A stretch of DNA of 64,000 nt from Cyathus striatus (Eukaryota > Basidiomycota > Agaricomycetes > Agaricales > Nidulariaceae), in the NCBI GenBank assembly GCA_025738555.1, contig JAOVFP010000022.1, positions 1,240,001 to 1,304,000 on the forward strand, in the 5' to 3' direction. Both the position numbers and the translations under genes were made by a program. Positions 23,201-35,335 of this stretch are shown in pieces. Under the pieces are notes generated by a model. It did not search any database, had not been told where the DNA came from, and was given only the letters and a program-made list of their open reading frames with translations. Each line of letters opens with the position of its first letter. The first letter of the stretch is position 1.

Positions 23201-25310
23201 CTATGTACTGGGCAAGAAAGGCACTAAGCTGCTTTCTTTGCCACCCTCTAATGTACCTAGTTATATACAGAATTGAAAAACATATTACAAAGCAAGTTCT
23301 CAGATCATAAATACTAAATATGTACAGTGAAAACATATGGAAACACTACTCTCATCTATTAGTCAGATCCTCATTACTATTGGTAATATTATTACCCAGG
23401 TCCAGGCTGTGAAGCACTGCGCATTAATCATTCATAACCAATCTCCTATGTTTCAAGGCCTTAGATGTCCTTATCAATGCTATTTCTGGTAGATAAGCAT
23501 CATTTACATATATGATCAGTTTATCAGCCTGATATCGGCCGGAATCCCGTCCGTTGCATTGCTAATCATGGTCGATTAACATGTGTTTCTTTCTAGCTTC
23601 GGAACGAGCCCAAGATCACCCATTTTCATGGAGATTTGACCTCTGTATGCCCTCAGAATATATGCTGATCATTCCATTACTGCAATTTACCATTGATACA
23701 GTATATTACACTTGTTCTTTCGAATATATTTCATTCATTATAGGTATGTATTACTCATAGACCAACATTAACTTTCTGTAGAGTCTTGTACTCCGAGTAA
23801 TGCATAGATTTCTTTATTAATATTCCATTATATCATGTCTGACTAATTGTTTATTATCATTCCTGTTACCAAACAAACAATTATATCGGTATTAGAACCT
23901 AACAGACACCTATACAAGTCATGTGACTGATGCTAAAGCGGTCCATTTTAATGATTATATTTTCTTTCCTTTATTTCCAGGTGAGTGGTAGGTTGGACAT
24001 TGGAGCACTTATACTGTATAAGTATATTTGTGGGTGGTTTATGACTATGAATATTAAGTCAATTTGTTGAGTGCTTGCTATTAAATAGCAGTCCATGGAT
24101 CTTTATTTATTATATGGGCTTCCTCAATGTGTTCAGCTTTAATGCTGAAAATGATAAAAATGCACAATTTTACACCTAAATGCGCGAGCAGCATCACACC
24201 GGACACCCATGGCACTCGATATCTATGGATTTCATAGATCAACTTCCAAAATCATCGGCTTCCAAGTATGATTCTATACTCGTTATTGTGGATCATTTCT
24301 CCAAGCAGTGTATCTTCATTCCCACTCATACCACTTGCTCTTCTTCTGACCTTGCACTTCTATTTGTACTTCATGTCTTTTCCAAGCATGGAGTCCTGGA
24401 ACACATCACTTCTGATCGTGGTTCAGAGTTTGTGTCGCATTTCTTCCGCTCCCTTGGTATGGCCCTCGACATCACTTTACATTTCACCTCAGGTTATCAT
24501 CCTGAAGGTGACAGCCAAACGGAATGCACAAACCAAACTCTGGAACAATACCTTCAGGCCTACTGCAACTATCAGCAGGATAACTGGTGTGATCTCTTAC
24601 CTCTTGCTGAATTTGCTTACAATAATGCACCAAGCGCAACCACAGGAATTTCACCATTCTACACAAACAAGGGTTATCACCCAAACCTTGCGATACATCC
24701 AGAATGTGATCTCACTTCTGCTCGTGCCCAGCACTTCACAGTAAACCTCAAGGAACTTCACAAGATGCTTCGGACCGAAATACTCAGTGCACAGAAATGT
24801 TACCAAGCACCCACCGATGCGTGTTGCAAACCTGCACCCGCATTCCCCATTGGGACAAAGATATATGTCAAAGCTGAGTACTTCTGGACAACCCGGCCAT
24901 CCCAGAAACTTGCAGAAAAGTTCCTAGGACCTTTTGAAGTCATCGCACTTGCCGGATCACATTCATGTACCTTGCACCTTCCAGAACAATTTCGTGCAGT
25001 CCACCCAGTATTCCATGTATCCATGCTTGAACCCAATACTGAAAATACTATTCCAGATCACATTATTCCTCCACCACCACCTGTTCAGGTTGATGGTGAT
25101 ATTGAATACAAGGTCTCAGAAATCTTGGACTCTAAACTGGATTGTTGTTTGCGTTGCAAACTGAGGTACTACGTATGCTGGCTAGGGTATGAAGGGACCA
25201 ATGAAGAGTTCTCATGGCTTCCGGCCACAGAACTGGAACATGCTACAGATATCATTGAAGAGTTCCACTCCCGCTATCCAGATAAGCCCAGCCCTACTCC
25301 TATTTCTTAA
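20239..25310 (+). pseudogene. Pol polyprotein: protease, RT, RNase H, integrase, chromodomain (split)
   Basis: 20239-22254 encodes an aspartic protease (LVDSGSTHCF), reverse transcriptase (MPFGLSNAP, IVYLDDILIYS) and RNase H (VETDALDYVLAA, VTDHKNLEYF). A TGA at 22252-22254 follows LDALTR. The frame resumes with the integrase zinc finger (HDHLLSGHLG ... CKSCNTCMRS, about 22575-22715). The integrase is broken at 22767 by a 1432-bp insertion and resumes at 24199 with HPWHSISMDFIDQLP. Integrase core acids are visible in VIVDHFSK, TSDRGSEF and the TECTNQTLEQ helix. The C-terminus carries a chromodomain (YKVSEILDS ... YYVCWLGYEG ... WLPATEL), so the element is a chromovirus, a group that targets heterochromatin. 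Inactive as it stands. Confidence 0.93.
22767..24198. mobile_element. 1432-bp insertion with TG...CA ends and 4-bp duplication CCGG
   Basis: The integrase frame breaks after CCAGTTCCCGG and resumes at CCGGACACCCATGG. Removing the insert plus one CCGG restores a conventional integrase reading. The insert begins TGAAACAGG and ends CATCACA. TG/CA ends with a 4-bp duplication fit a solo LTR or small LTR-derived element. No coding frame lies inside. It keeps CpG sites and differs from the LTR at 31.6 kb, so it is another family. Confidence 0.75.
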
Positions 25311-25420
25311 ATTCACATTACTTATTATCTGCTTACAGTTTCACCTTATACAAACACCAAAAACAACGAATAACAACCAAAAAGCGAGATACAAGTACAT
25401 TAATTCTTTGGTAATGTGTT

Positions 25421-26527
25421 ATGACCATTTCCATCACTCCCTCTGCATTTGCAACTCGACCCGAGCTACTACTTCACCTTCCGACGCAATCCCGGAACTC
25501 ATTACAACTTCCTTGTATGCATCCGGATCCCAAAGGCATTCTGCAAGCAGGGTTTCGATGTTGGAAACATGGACGACATGCTCAGATACTTCAGATACTT
25601 CAGCAATGACTCGGGTTAGCTTACCAAGTTCGCCTACCACTTGGTGATTGCTATCTGCGAGGTTTCCGACTGCATTGCACTTAGGATGGAGGTTGTGACG
25701 TTCATGGAAGTGGACAAGGAAACCAGATTAGCAGAATTATTTGCACTAGAGGATCGGAACGATGGACCCACTACTGTGGATGAAGGATGAATGAACTTGT
25801 CATCTGTATCATCAATCCGAGCCCATTTCATGCTTTGTCAAGATGACTGGCGAGATGGTGCAATGGATGGGGGACCCATGTGGGTATCCAAGTGTTCTGA
25901 AGGACTGGATGGAACAGGACTCGTTTCAGCTTTGTTCCAGCCTTGAGTGCTAAGGGAACATTTTCCCTTAATCACCCTGCAAGCAATGCAAGCACTACAG
26001 GGAGTTCCTATAAACTATACAGACTGATAATCATGTTTTACTCACCTGTTTGACTCTCTCAGGTGATAACACTCAGTTCCCTGATCCTGACAGTTTATGC
26101 AAGGCACATCGTGATAGTATCATAGTTCCTTTGGCTCTCCAGAGTCATCCTTACCCTTACCCTTACTCTTCCCCACGTTTCCACCACTTCCCGCCTCATA
26201 TCCAGACCCCATCACATCTCCCGATGCTTCTGAACCACTCCTGATACTCGTATCCGTCGGATTTACGACCCGTGGCACAACTGTGTTTGCCGCCTTACCA
26301 GAATGGATGGATGGAATCGTTGCCAGTGGAACATTGACGTATGTGATGTTCTCATGTCTAGGAGTCAGGTTTACAGGCCTCGGCTTCGGTCTTGGCTTTC
26401 CAGAACTACTCCGGGAGGCTGGAGTCGAAGTATCTGCCTGCTGGTTCGCTGCACGAAAGGCTAGGAAAGCAGCAAACTCCTCTGAAGATATATTCGCTGG
26501 AGTGACACTCTTATCCATGATTGTCAT
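25421..26527 (-). CDS. Possible antisense ORF in the retroelement 3' region
   Basis: Minus-strand frames at 26527-26120 (start MTIMDKSVTP, then EEFAAFLAFRAANQQ and a Pro/Ser/Gly-rich, lysine-tailed region) and at 25831-25434 (WARIDDTDDKFIHPSS, GELGKLTRVIAEVSE) could be exons of one spliced gene, or element-borne frames. They lie between pol and the hAT insertion, in the usual place for accessory antisense ORFs of some fungal gypsy elements. I recognise no domain. Intron boundaries between them are not certain. Confidence 0.35.
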
Positions 26528-26913
26528 ATCCGTGACAATCCCTGTACCATTGGAGTCAACTCTGGGTTTACTCTGCTTTTAGTATGTTTCCTCTGGACTA
26601 CATATACTTGTTATATATCGAACTCTTCCTTACTAATGTTTACTTGTAACTGTTTACTTGTTCCTTCCCTTTAATATTACTACCTCGTTCTCTGGCCGTG
26701 GCCATTTCTCCTATGACTATAATCTAGAGGCGTACTACTAGTTTACCATGTTCTACATTTCATGGAGTTTACTTAACCCTAGGATGCCACATACCCATGG
26801 GCATTACTCCATACGCATTCGGACAAAGTAGTTTACTATATAAACTACTTCTGTAATGTAGATAGACTTCAGTTTCAAATCAACTATGTTTACACCCTTC
26901 TCCCACTTGGGCC

Positions 26914-29900
26914 TAGTGTTGTTGATGGCTCGGCTTGTAGCCCCCTAGCTGCCTGAGCTGAGCCAGTTTCTAGCTTAGCCATAGCCAATTTTACAGCTAA
27001 CGGCTTAAGCAGCTAGTTGCACAGCTAATGGAATTAGCCGATACCCTTCCTGATCAGGAAATTGCTTCCACACACGAGACAGTCTGACCTCCTCTGCGCT
27101 TCCTCCATGCTCCCTCCATGCATCCTCTATAGTCCTTCAGCACTAAAATGCCATTGTCATATTCTCTGTTTAAAATTTTGAATATATATTGTACATACTC
27201 TCCTAATTTCATGAATTTTTCAACGATCACTGGCTCCTTGAGTTTTTGATCTACTACAGCTTATTCCAGCTTCACTATTACAATGAAACAGGTTGACTCA
27301 CAGTCCAGAGATTGTTTCAACAAGGTTCATATTATATTAATAACTACCTACTAGTATGAGTGGTACAAAATTAATGTCTGCAATGGTGAGTCTATTCTAT
27401 CATATTCTTCAACTTTCCATTACCCTGAAGACCTCAAACGAGTATATTATCCCTTGTACATTGTCATTGCATAGCAAATAGGATGATGGAAATGAGTCTC
27501 TGGTGGAACTATTGAGACATTCTACAGCTTCGACATTAGAATCCTATTAATGTGTCACAGTTTGGCAAAATCACAAGGTGATTCACAGTTCTATAATGTT
27601 CTCTCTTTTTCATTGCTATCCATATATAAATGGGAAGTCTGAAATTTTACTCAACAGAAAACTTCATCGTCATTTATTCCCTACTACCTGCTATGAGAAC
27701 AAGAAATATTCGTCAAAAGCACTACACTAACAGTGCCCTTGAAACAGTGTTTTCTATTGAAGATACTACTGGTATGTCTCCCTTTTCAGATATGTACTGC
27801 TTTTTCTTCGTTTTACTAACAAAAATAGGAGCAAAACACACAAGAAGCAAGAAATTGAAGACTGTCAGAGTTGCTGACCCACAGACATTGGTTCCAGTCC
27901 CAGAACAAGAGGTATTATAATAAATATACCTTTGTATTCGCATTCTCAACTAATATTTTGTCAGACTCATATAGATACACCACTGAATATAAATGCAGCA
28001 CTGTGTGCCCCTCATTCTAAACATCAGCAGCCTCCCCTCCCTATCAATGACTCAAGTCCGCAAATTCTTACAGTTCCACTGGTTGATAACTCAGATCCTT
28101 TCACTACTGTTATTCCACTGCAGAATGCAGGTGCTGTACACACACCATTCCGTATTCATGCCATTCCATATATGAGCACACCATTTGATGGTGGAGTTGA
28201 GACACCAATCCATGCAGATTTAGCTAGGCTACACACCCCAGGAACACAAGGCAAGACACCACGAGGTGGACTTCGCAGTGCACGTCGAGCAAACACAAAA
28301 TCAAAGCAGAATGGAATGAAAGGTGGGAAGACTGCTCGAGATGTTTGGTTATTCTTCGAGGAGGATGTTTCAAAGCAGTGCATATGCAAGTTTTGCCAGT
28401 AAGATTTAAAATTTTGGTTCTCCCTCACTTATAGCTAATTTATGTTCAGTTTTTTATAGGAAGCAACGTGCTGCAAACCCTAGTTTCGACATTTTTATTT
28501 ATGAAGAGAGCACGTCGACAGGAACCCTCCACTATCACCTTTATACACAGCATTTGGAAGGATGGGTGTCTGCATGTGATAAATTTGACATCACAATCTC
28601 ATCTAAGGATCCAAAGCTGCATAAGTCAGTGGATGACTACCGAAAGGAACAGGGTTATGCATCACAGGGAAATTCGAGCACTGGTCCCAAGTATATACCC
28701 TACTCTGAAGCATTTGCAGATGCTATTACTGACTGGATTGTTGCTGATGACCAGGTAAAGATACCATTATAATGTATGTATATTTATTGATTATACTTCA
28801 GTCCTTGAATGTAATTGAAAGCCCACACCTTCGAAACATTTTTTTAATGTTACAGAGGGACCTTACTGATCAGGACATTCCACATCGTGCCAAAATCCAT
28901 GCACGCATCATGGATATGTGGCGTGAACATATAGAATATATCCATAAAGATGTTGAGGTATTCAATTTCTCAATTTATGGCATACACTGGTAGTAACTAG
29001 CAATATACAGTGCACATTAGGAAAGTTCTCATTCACAACAGATATGTGGACCAATCCGAATGCAGTACCCTACATGGCAGTGACTATGCATTCAATTTCT
29101 ACACAGTTGAAGACGACACCTACAGGACCACAATATATGCTAAGTCTTCGAACCAGCCTGGTTGCATTCTGCAGAGTTCCAGGTCAACATACTGGTGTAC
29201 ATCTAGCTGCAGTCTTCATGCAAGTTCTTGACCGCTTTAATATATGAAATGTGAGGTTATAAAATGAATACTTTATGCTGCTTCAAATTACACAGCTAAT
29301 TATATTATTAGATTGGTTGGATCACTGCAGATAATGCATCCAATAATGATGCACTTGCCAGAGATCTTGAGGATCGTTTGGATGTCTGTGATATAACATT
29401 TGATCATATTGATCAACGCATTCAGTATTTATTTCTTAGTTACAATAACCAGTTTTATGTATAGTATACTAATGCTCTTTTAGTTGCTTCCCTCACATCA
29501 TTAATCTTGCATGTCAAGCAGTTCTCAAAGCTATTACAGATATTCAGCTTGCTCGAGAAGATGCACCAGATGTTGACCCATCCAGTGCCAGATGAAACGA
29601 TCCAATTGCACTTTTGTGAACAGTTATTAGACTGGTATGTTCTTATTCTATTACTTCAAATAAAATGAGAGTTACATAATAGATTGCTAGATCCAAGCCT
29701 CACCAAATCGATGACAAGGCTTTGCAAAGGAATTGAAGAACCAAGATATGAAACAACTTGAGCTCCTAAGGGATGTTGAAACCCGCTGGTCATCTACATA
29801 TTTAATGATTCAGCATGCACTTAAACTTCGAATGGTAAGAATCCTAAAAAATGTATTGGGTTTAACCATATTATATGTGAAATCTAACTATCTCCCTTAT

Positions 29901-31218
29901 TTATTAGGGAATTGATAGGTACCTTGTCAATGACCCTCAATTGAAGGACTACAAGATATCTGCATTGACCTGGTCAACATTAGAAGATTATCTTAAAATT
30001 TTAAAAGTATGTACTAAGTACTTTTTTATAACTTTGTTCATAATTAACTAAATCTATTTCAGGTCCCTCATGGATTCCAGCAACTTTTATCTGCGGAGAA
30101 GACTCCAACATTGATGTATGCACTCCCATCTTTTCAGAACATGATATCACTTTGGAGGAGCTATCAACGGAAGATGCCACAGTATTCATCAGTTATTGAA
30201 AAAGGAATTACAAAAATGGAGGAATATCAGCAATATGCTTTCGAAGTTCCTGCTTATACATTGGCTATATGTAAGTTTTAATTGTTTAGATCATAAAAAT
30301 GCAGTGAAAACTAATTAGAATCCATCTAGTGCTTAATCCATCTACTAAGCTGAAATGGTTTATGATTAATGCTCCAGATGAAGTTGAAAATGCTTGAAAT
30401 TTGTTCATTAAACATGTGAGTTCAATTATTTTGGACTGTAATTAGTACTGATTAAATTTATACAGTTAGAACCATATTATACTCATACCCATCCAGATAC
30501 TATGGTGGCACCTGTAACCTCAGTTATAGATGAAGAAGAACTCAGTGATAAACAATGGGCTGAGCTTCTACTTGGGAATAACACCAGTCTACAGGACACA
30601 TCAATTGGCCAGTCATTAGAGTCAGAAGTGGATGCATATTTTCTTGACATACAGCCATGTACAGATATGGTGACATTTTGGCAGGTAAATATTTTTATTA
30701 TCTCCCAATAACTGAATTACTGATAAAATTAATATAGGAGAATCAATTGCAGTTTCCCACTGCTTTTCTTCTTGCACTGGATGTGCTTCCCATTCAAGGA
30801 TCTGCTGTACCTTGTGAGAGGGTTTTTTCATCTGCAAAAGAAACTAAGACTGCACGACGCAATCGCATCAAACTCAATCTCATGGAAGCACTACAGATGC
30901 TCAAATTTTCGAAGAAAAGTACAGAATTATGTTTTACAACTGGATTTGATACAGAGTCTGAGATCCGAGTTATGGATGATCATGCAGAAGATGCAGTCAT
31001 TTGCCCCGAAGATATCATTTCATTCTGTGAAACATTGAAGTTGTAACATATTAACATGATATTACATTGTAACTTATGTCATGTAGTTAGTGGGGCTGCT
31101 ATATTAAGTATGTTAGCCGTGACTTAGCCTCTTAGCTGAGCCGATTTTAGCTGAGCTGCCGAGTTAGCTGCCACTAGCTTAGCTGAGCCAAGCTATAGTC
31201 AGCCATTTCACAACACTA
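26914..31218 (+). mobile_element. hAT transposon, complete ends, 8-bp TSD CTTGGGCC
   Basis: Left end TAGTGTTGTTGATGGC and right end ...CACAACACTA give a 9-bp perfect TIR (TAGTGTTGT). Flanking 26906-26913 and 31219-31226 are both CTTGGGCC. Subterminal regions carry many TTAGCTGAGC / GCTAAGCT-like motifs in both orientations (26940-27045 and 31110-31205), likely transposase binding sites. It encodes a BED/hAT transposase on the plus strand. Inserted into the 3' region of the gypsy element. Confidence 0.93.
27693..31046 (+). pseudogene. hAT transposase (BED zinc finger, RNase H-like core, hAT dimerisation domain)
   Basis: About ten exons separated by short introns. BED finger: CICKFC (about 28380-28397), then after an intron LHYHLYTQH (about 28525). 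Catalytic core: FTTDMWTNPN (about 29033-29060) and ITADNASNNDALARDLEDR (about 29320-29375). Further: CFPHIINLACQAVLK, LLRDVETRWSSTYLMIQHAL. Dimerisation: GSAVPCERVFSSAKETKTAR (about 30801-30860) through MLKFSKKS. Stops in otherwise conserved exons include TGA after PSSAR (about 29594), TGA in ALL*TVIRL (about 29617) and TGA in ENA*NLFIKH (about 30397). The start is uncertain; MRTRNIRQ at 27693 is the likeliest. Inactive as read. Confidence 0.85.
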
Positions 31219-31588
31219 CTTGGGCCTTGAGCCAACTCCGCTAATTTGCCACTTACTCCGCTTTGTTCTAAATATGGAATTGGAAGTCCAAGGGGTGCAA
31301 CACACAAGTTGAAGCCAATGTTCCACTACTCCCGTACTTGTTCATTATCTCCACACACCCTACTAATGTTGTACAAGTTACTCCACCATTAGACTATCTA
31401 CTCTGAGGTTCTTGTTCCTAGTGGAATAGAATGGGACATGACACATAATGGGGGTTAGGAAGGAATCAGATGTGCATATGTTCTCTTATTTGAATATATA
31501 CTGACCAATAGGATTTCTTGTATTATTTTTAGTTATATATTCTCGCACACAGTATGACCTCATGGGCTCAGCTCTAAAAGGAGGATAC

Positions 31589-32341
31589 TGTTATATCTGT
31601 GTCCAGATACATCATGCCAACGTTCCCACATAACCTTCTAACATACCCGGTCCATTCCCGGAACATACCCACTTCGGGTTTACACTTCCCGACATTCCCA
31701 CCCAGCAACGTACCCGGAACCCATTGGGTTTTCTATCAGATACTTCAGATACATAGTTTCTTGTATGACAGCCTCACTGTGTCATTATACCATTACTCCT
31801 CTCTTCCATTCTCACTTGTATGTTTTATTATGGTCAATGTAGTTTAGTTTCTTATTCTTCATTCTGAGCACATCATTTGTGCCACTACTCCTCTTTGCCC
31901 AGTCTTTATTTTGTTTACTTACACTTAGTATTCTGTCTCCGGATTAGTATCTACATCTTACTAGTACATATAAATAGTCTTCCAAATGTACTAGGTAGTC
32001 CAGTATTCATATCAACTCTGTACACTTTCTTCCTACTCTAAGTTCCAAAACCCGCTCCAGGTTTTCCTTCAGGTTTCTCTCCCACTGCCTAGTGTAGTGG
32101 CAAAGCCCTCTCTTATACTCTGGAACGTCTTCCTCTGTTGAATATCATCTTCCTTGAAATAAGAACCATTCCCTGGGGATATCCAGGCAGTGCAGCACAT
32201 ACGCTGAAGCCACAGTTCACTTCCACACTTCCGCTCCCATTCCTGTACCCGTACTCACTTCAGGTTTCCATTATAGTTCTCCCATGCCCTCCAGGTGTCT
32301 TCACATTTGTTTCCCAGTAGGAAGGGAATCAGTACATAACA
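31589..32341 (+). repeat. 3' LTR of the gypsy element (753 bp)
   Basis: Starts TGTTATATCTGTG directly after the purine-rich tract (31575-31587) and ends CAGTACATAACA, an imperfect TGTTAT/ATAACA inverted pair. A TATAAATAG promoter-like box lies at about 31968-31976. The last ~360 bp match the truncated 5' LTR at 18281-18628. No target duplication can be checked because the 5' LTR end is missing. Confidence 0.88.
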
Positions 32342-33000
32342 GTTATGTTTTCTTCATCTCAACCCTGCCAGGATATCCTTTTTTCATGTGACTCTTCTAT
32401 TTATATCCCTCTACTTACTCATCCCATTCTATTTATAACACTGTACTTACTCATCACCCCTGATTCCCACCCCCCTGGTTTGTCATACTATGGGCATGGA
32501 CTTTACTTATCTCCACAGACTTGCTTACTGATATGCTGCACATTACTGCACATTTATTTATAGACCTCTGCTGAGTCATGGCAAGTCATGGACTTTATTT
32601 ATAGTAGCATACCTTTCTGTGAATGGACCATGCTTCTTTTGTATAAATAGCTCATGTATTCTGATCAAGCTTCCTCAGCTTGATCTTAGTTTAGCTATCA
32701 TTCAATATAGCTGGCTAATCCCTCTATCCTCATTGAGAACACCTCAGACCCAGAACACTGCTACTTCTATCTGTTTCTCAAGTGTTAACTGTGAGAACAC
32801 CACCAAGTCCATTAGTGTGCAACTCTATGTTGTAACTGTTTAGACTTTGACTTTGTCATATGACTTATGAGTGTAGTGACAAGTCACATGATTATTATAT
32901 CACAAGACCAGAAGATATCACAAGACCAGCTCGGATCGTAACAAAATATAATAAGTGATGACCACAGGAAATACTAAAATTTCACAGAATAATGAGGTAA
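32342..33000 (+). other. LTR-like debris with TATA box
   Basis: A TATAAATAG box (about 32642) followed by a CTTCCTCAGCTTGATC palindrome-like segment and an end ATCGTAACA (about 32943) looks like a partial LTR from another family. No coding frame. Confidence 0.4.
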
Positions 33001-33059
33001 AGTTATCAAGGGGGATGATTGAGTAAAATTATACCAATAAATGACTCTTTTATCTCTCT

Positions 33060-33315
33060 GTATAGGGGTAAAAGCCAGCTTTTGCACAGGCTAGTTTCCA
33101 CATACATCTGTATGACTGAACATGAACTAGCCAATATACTAACAAAGAGTTTTCCCTTCAACAATGTACAACACCTAATAAAAAAGTCAATAAACCAGTG
33201 AGGAAAAGGTATAACTTTGATAGTTTGGCACAGTTACTCTCTGTCTGGGACTTGAACCCAAATTTCACATGTCCAAATATAAGAGCACATGTCTAACAAA
33301 GACCTATAATAAGTA
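33060..33315 (-). repeat. Two highly decayed tRNA-Asp-derived units
   Basis: 33066-33150 (AAAGCCAGCTTTTGCA ... CCAATATACTAACAAAGAG) and 33236-33310 (CTCTCTGTCTGGGACTTGAA) are reverse-complement relics of the tRNA at 36704. The spacer ACAATGTACAACACCTAATA between them recurs in the 35.3-36.4 kb array. Confidence 0.75.
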
Positions 33316-33869
33316 CATGTACTAACTAGTAACCAATAGTACATCAGCAAATACCCATATCACAAATTTAGTCAAATTAGAAAAAATTAAGGATAATATA
33401 AGTCAATTTAAAGGTAATTAAGTTGAAATTAGTAATATAAGGGACTTTAGGCAAATTAGCTGAGGTCCCCTACTTATTCCAAAAAATTAGGTCAACATTA
33501 GGTCATAATTAGGATATTCTAGGTAAGTTTAGATCCAAATTAGTTTCAGTTTTGCACACTATTAGCTCATATTATAGCCCACAATGTACCACTTGCTTGC
33601 AAATTGTATAACAACAGTATAATGATAAAGCATTTGTCATTAAACATATATATATATTCTACAAATATATAACAGGCAGATACATACTACACATTAATTA
33701 ACCATAACTGAACTATACAAACAGATAGCTGTATTATGGTTAACAGAGAAACTCAGTTGAAGCAGCCAAGAGAAACAGCAGAAGAGTGAAGGGACAAACA
33801 TTAATATGCCCAGAAGACAATAGAATACAATATCAGGATAACACAAGGATGAGAGAACATGACTGACAA

Positions 33870-34380
33870 TGAGTGAGAACAATAGCAATAGATAATTATG
33901 ACAATGACGAGAGGACAATGACGAGAGAGGACAGCAAGAGAGGATGACAGCAAGAGTGAGAAGACAGACTGACGATGAGAGAGGACAACAGCAAGAGAGG
34001 ACAACAGCAAGAGAGGATGATGGCTAGAGAGGATGACAGTGAGAGGATGAACTGATGATGAGAGGGGACAACAGCAAGAGACAATGATGATGATGAAAGG
34101 ACAATGGCAAGAGAGGATGACAGTGAGAGGACAGACTGACGATGAGAGGGGCCAACAGCAAGAGACAATGATGATGATGAAAGGACAATGGCAAGAGAGG
34201 ATGACAGTGAGAGGACAGACTGACGATGAGAGGGGCCAACAGCAAGAGACAATGACAATGACAAGAGGATGACAGCAAAAGATGATGACAGCAAGAGAGA
34301 ATGACACAATGAGAGGACAATGATGATGATGATGATGATGAGAGAGGACAACAGTGGGAGAGGACGACAGTGCTTGCAGG
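33870..34380. repeat. Minisatellite, 84-bp core unit plus related GA-rich repeats
   Basis: 34084-34251 is two near-identical 84-bp units (ATGATGATGATGAAAGGACA ... CAACAGCAAGAGACA). Flanking sequence is made of shorter related pieces (AGAGAGGATGACAG, ACAACAGCAAGAG). Long open frames on both strands are a by-product of the repeat. No gene is supported. Confidence 0.88.
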
Positions 34381-35335
34381 CCAAACTTTATAGGTAGAGA
34401 ACTGTAAGGGGATCAATAAGTGAAGGGGCTTGCTGGCAAGGTCACCTGGTGGCTTGAGGAAACACAAGTCAAGGTACACACCAGTTTCTTTAAATCTTGT
34501 AGTATGAAGTTGCCATTGGTGCAGAGTCCCAACACCCAGAACAGAGTGCCATAGAAGAGTGCGAAGAAGACTTGAGGGGGAAGGAGGACCAATGGGATAG
34601 CAAAGGAAGTTACATGTTCATAGCAGACAGGAAGGGATGAGAGAGAAGAAGGGGGGAAGAGTTGAACAAAGTTGAAAGAGTTGAATTCAACATGTTTGTG
34701 ACATGGTACAGTCACATGACGATTTAGTCAGCATCCCAATTGAAACAAACAATTGAATTGATTGGCTGTCAACTGTTTGGTTCAAGCTTCAATGGCAGCT
34801 GCTGCATCAAGTTACAATATACTTAATCCAACTTGTGGCTTCACAACTAATTCATGACTTGGTTGCGCATCGCAAACTCATATGATATTATAGCTTTAAA
34901 AGTACTTTTTATTTGTTAGGTAGTTGGAATGTTATGGGTGTTACAATGTGTGTGCCACATACAAGTAGAGATATTATAATGATGCACATTTGGTACAAGT
35001 TAGGTAAAGTATAAATGCTAGTGCAATGATTACAACTACAATTCCAACAGCTCAAAATAGATAGGTATAAGTATCAAATAAGTATATTACACATACTGAA
35101 ATAAATAGCAATTAGTTAAAATTAGTTGCAAATTAGTTGCAGGCAGTAGCTTATCTTTACTTATTAACAATTCCTTGTTGATATAAGCCCCGAATAAGCA
35201 AAGATTAGACATAGTTAGGTAAGGGGTATCCCTTATTATACTAATTAAACTAATTTAGTGCCTGGGGAATTTGCTGATGTACAGCACCTAATAAAAAGAG
35301 TTAATAAACCAGTGAGAAAAATCTATCTTCTCACC
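34381..35335. other. No gene seen
   Basis: AT-rich spacer. Includes ACAGCACCTAATAAAAAGAGTTAATAAACC (split around 35281-35310), a relic of the array spacer. Confidence 0.45.

Larger units (their letters stand above)
18281..32341 (+). mobile_element. Composite chromodomain Ty3/gypsy retrotransposon with nested insertions
   Basis: Order: truncated 5' LTR (18281-18628), gag (18668-20176), pol with protease, RT, RNase H and integrase plus chromodomain (20239-25310), a long 3' region, polypurine tract AAAAGGAGGATAC (31575-31587) and 3' LTR (31589-32341). Two later insertions lie inside it: 22767-24198 in the integrase and a hAT transposon at 26914-31218. Without these it would be about 8.3 kb. That the 5' and 3' parts are one element is supported by the identical CTTGGGCC on both sides of the hAT insertion and by the matching LTR segments. 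Confidence 0.8.

Noticed and set aside
34084..34251. CRISPR-like regular repeat
   Set aside because: Repeats are directly adjacent with no unique spacers, and the context is eukaryotic.
33801..34479. Long minus-strand ORFs (up to 168 codons) of leucine/serine-rich sequence
   Set aside because: They are the translation of the GA-rich minisatellite. All frames are open because the unit is a multiple of three and lacks stops.
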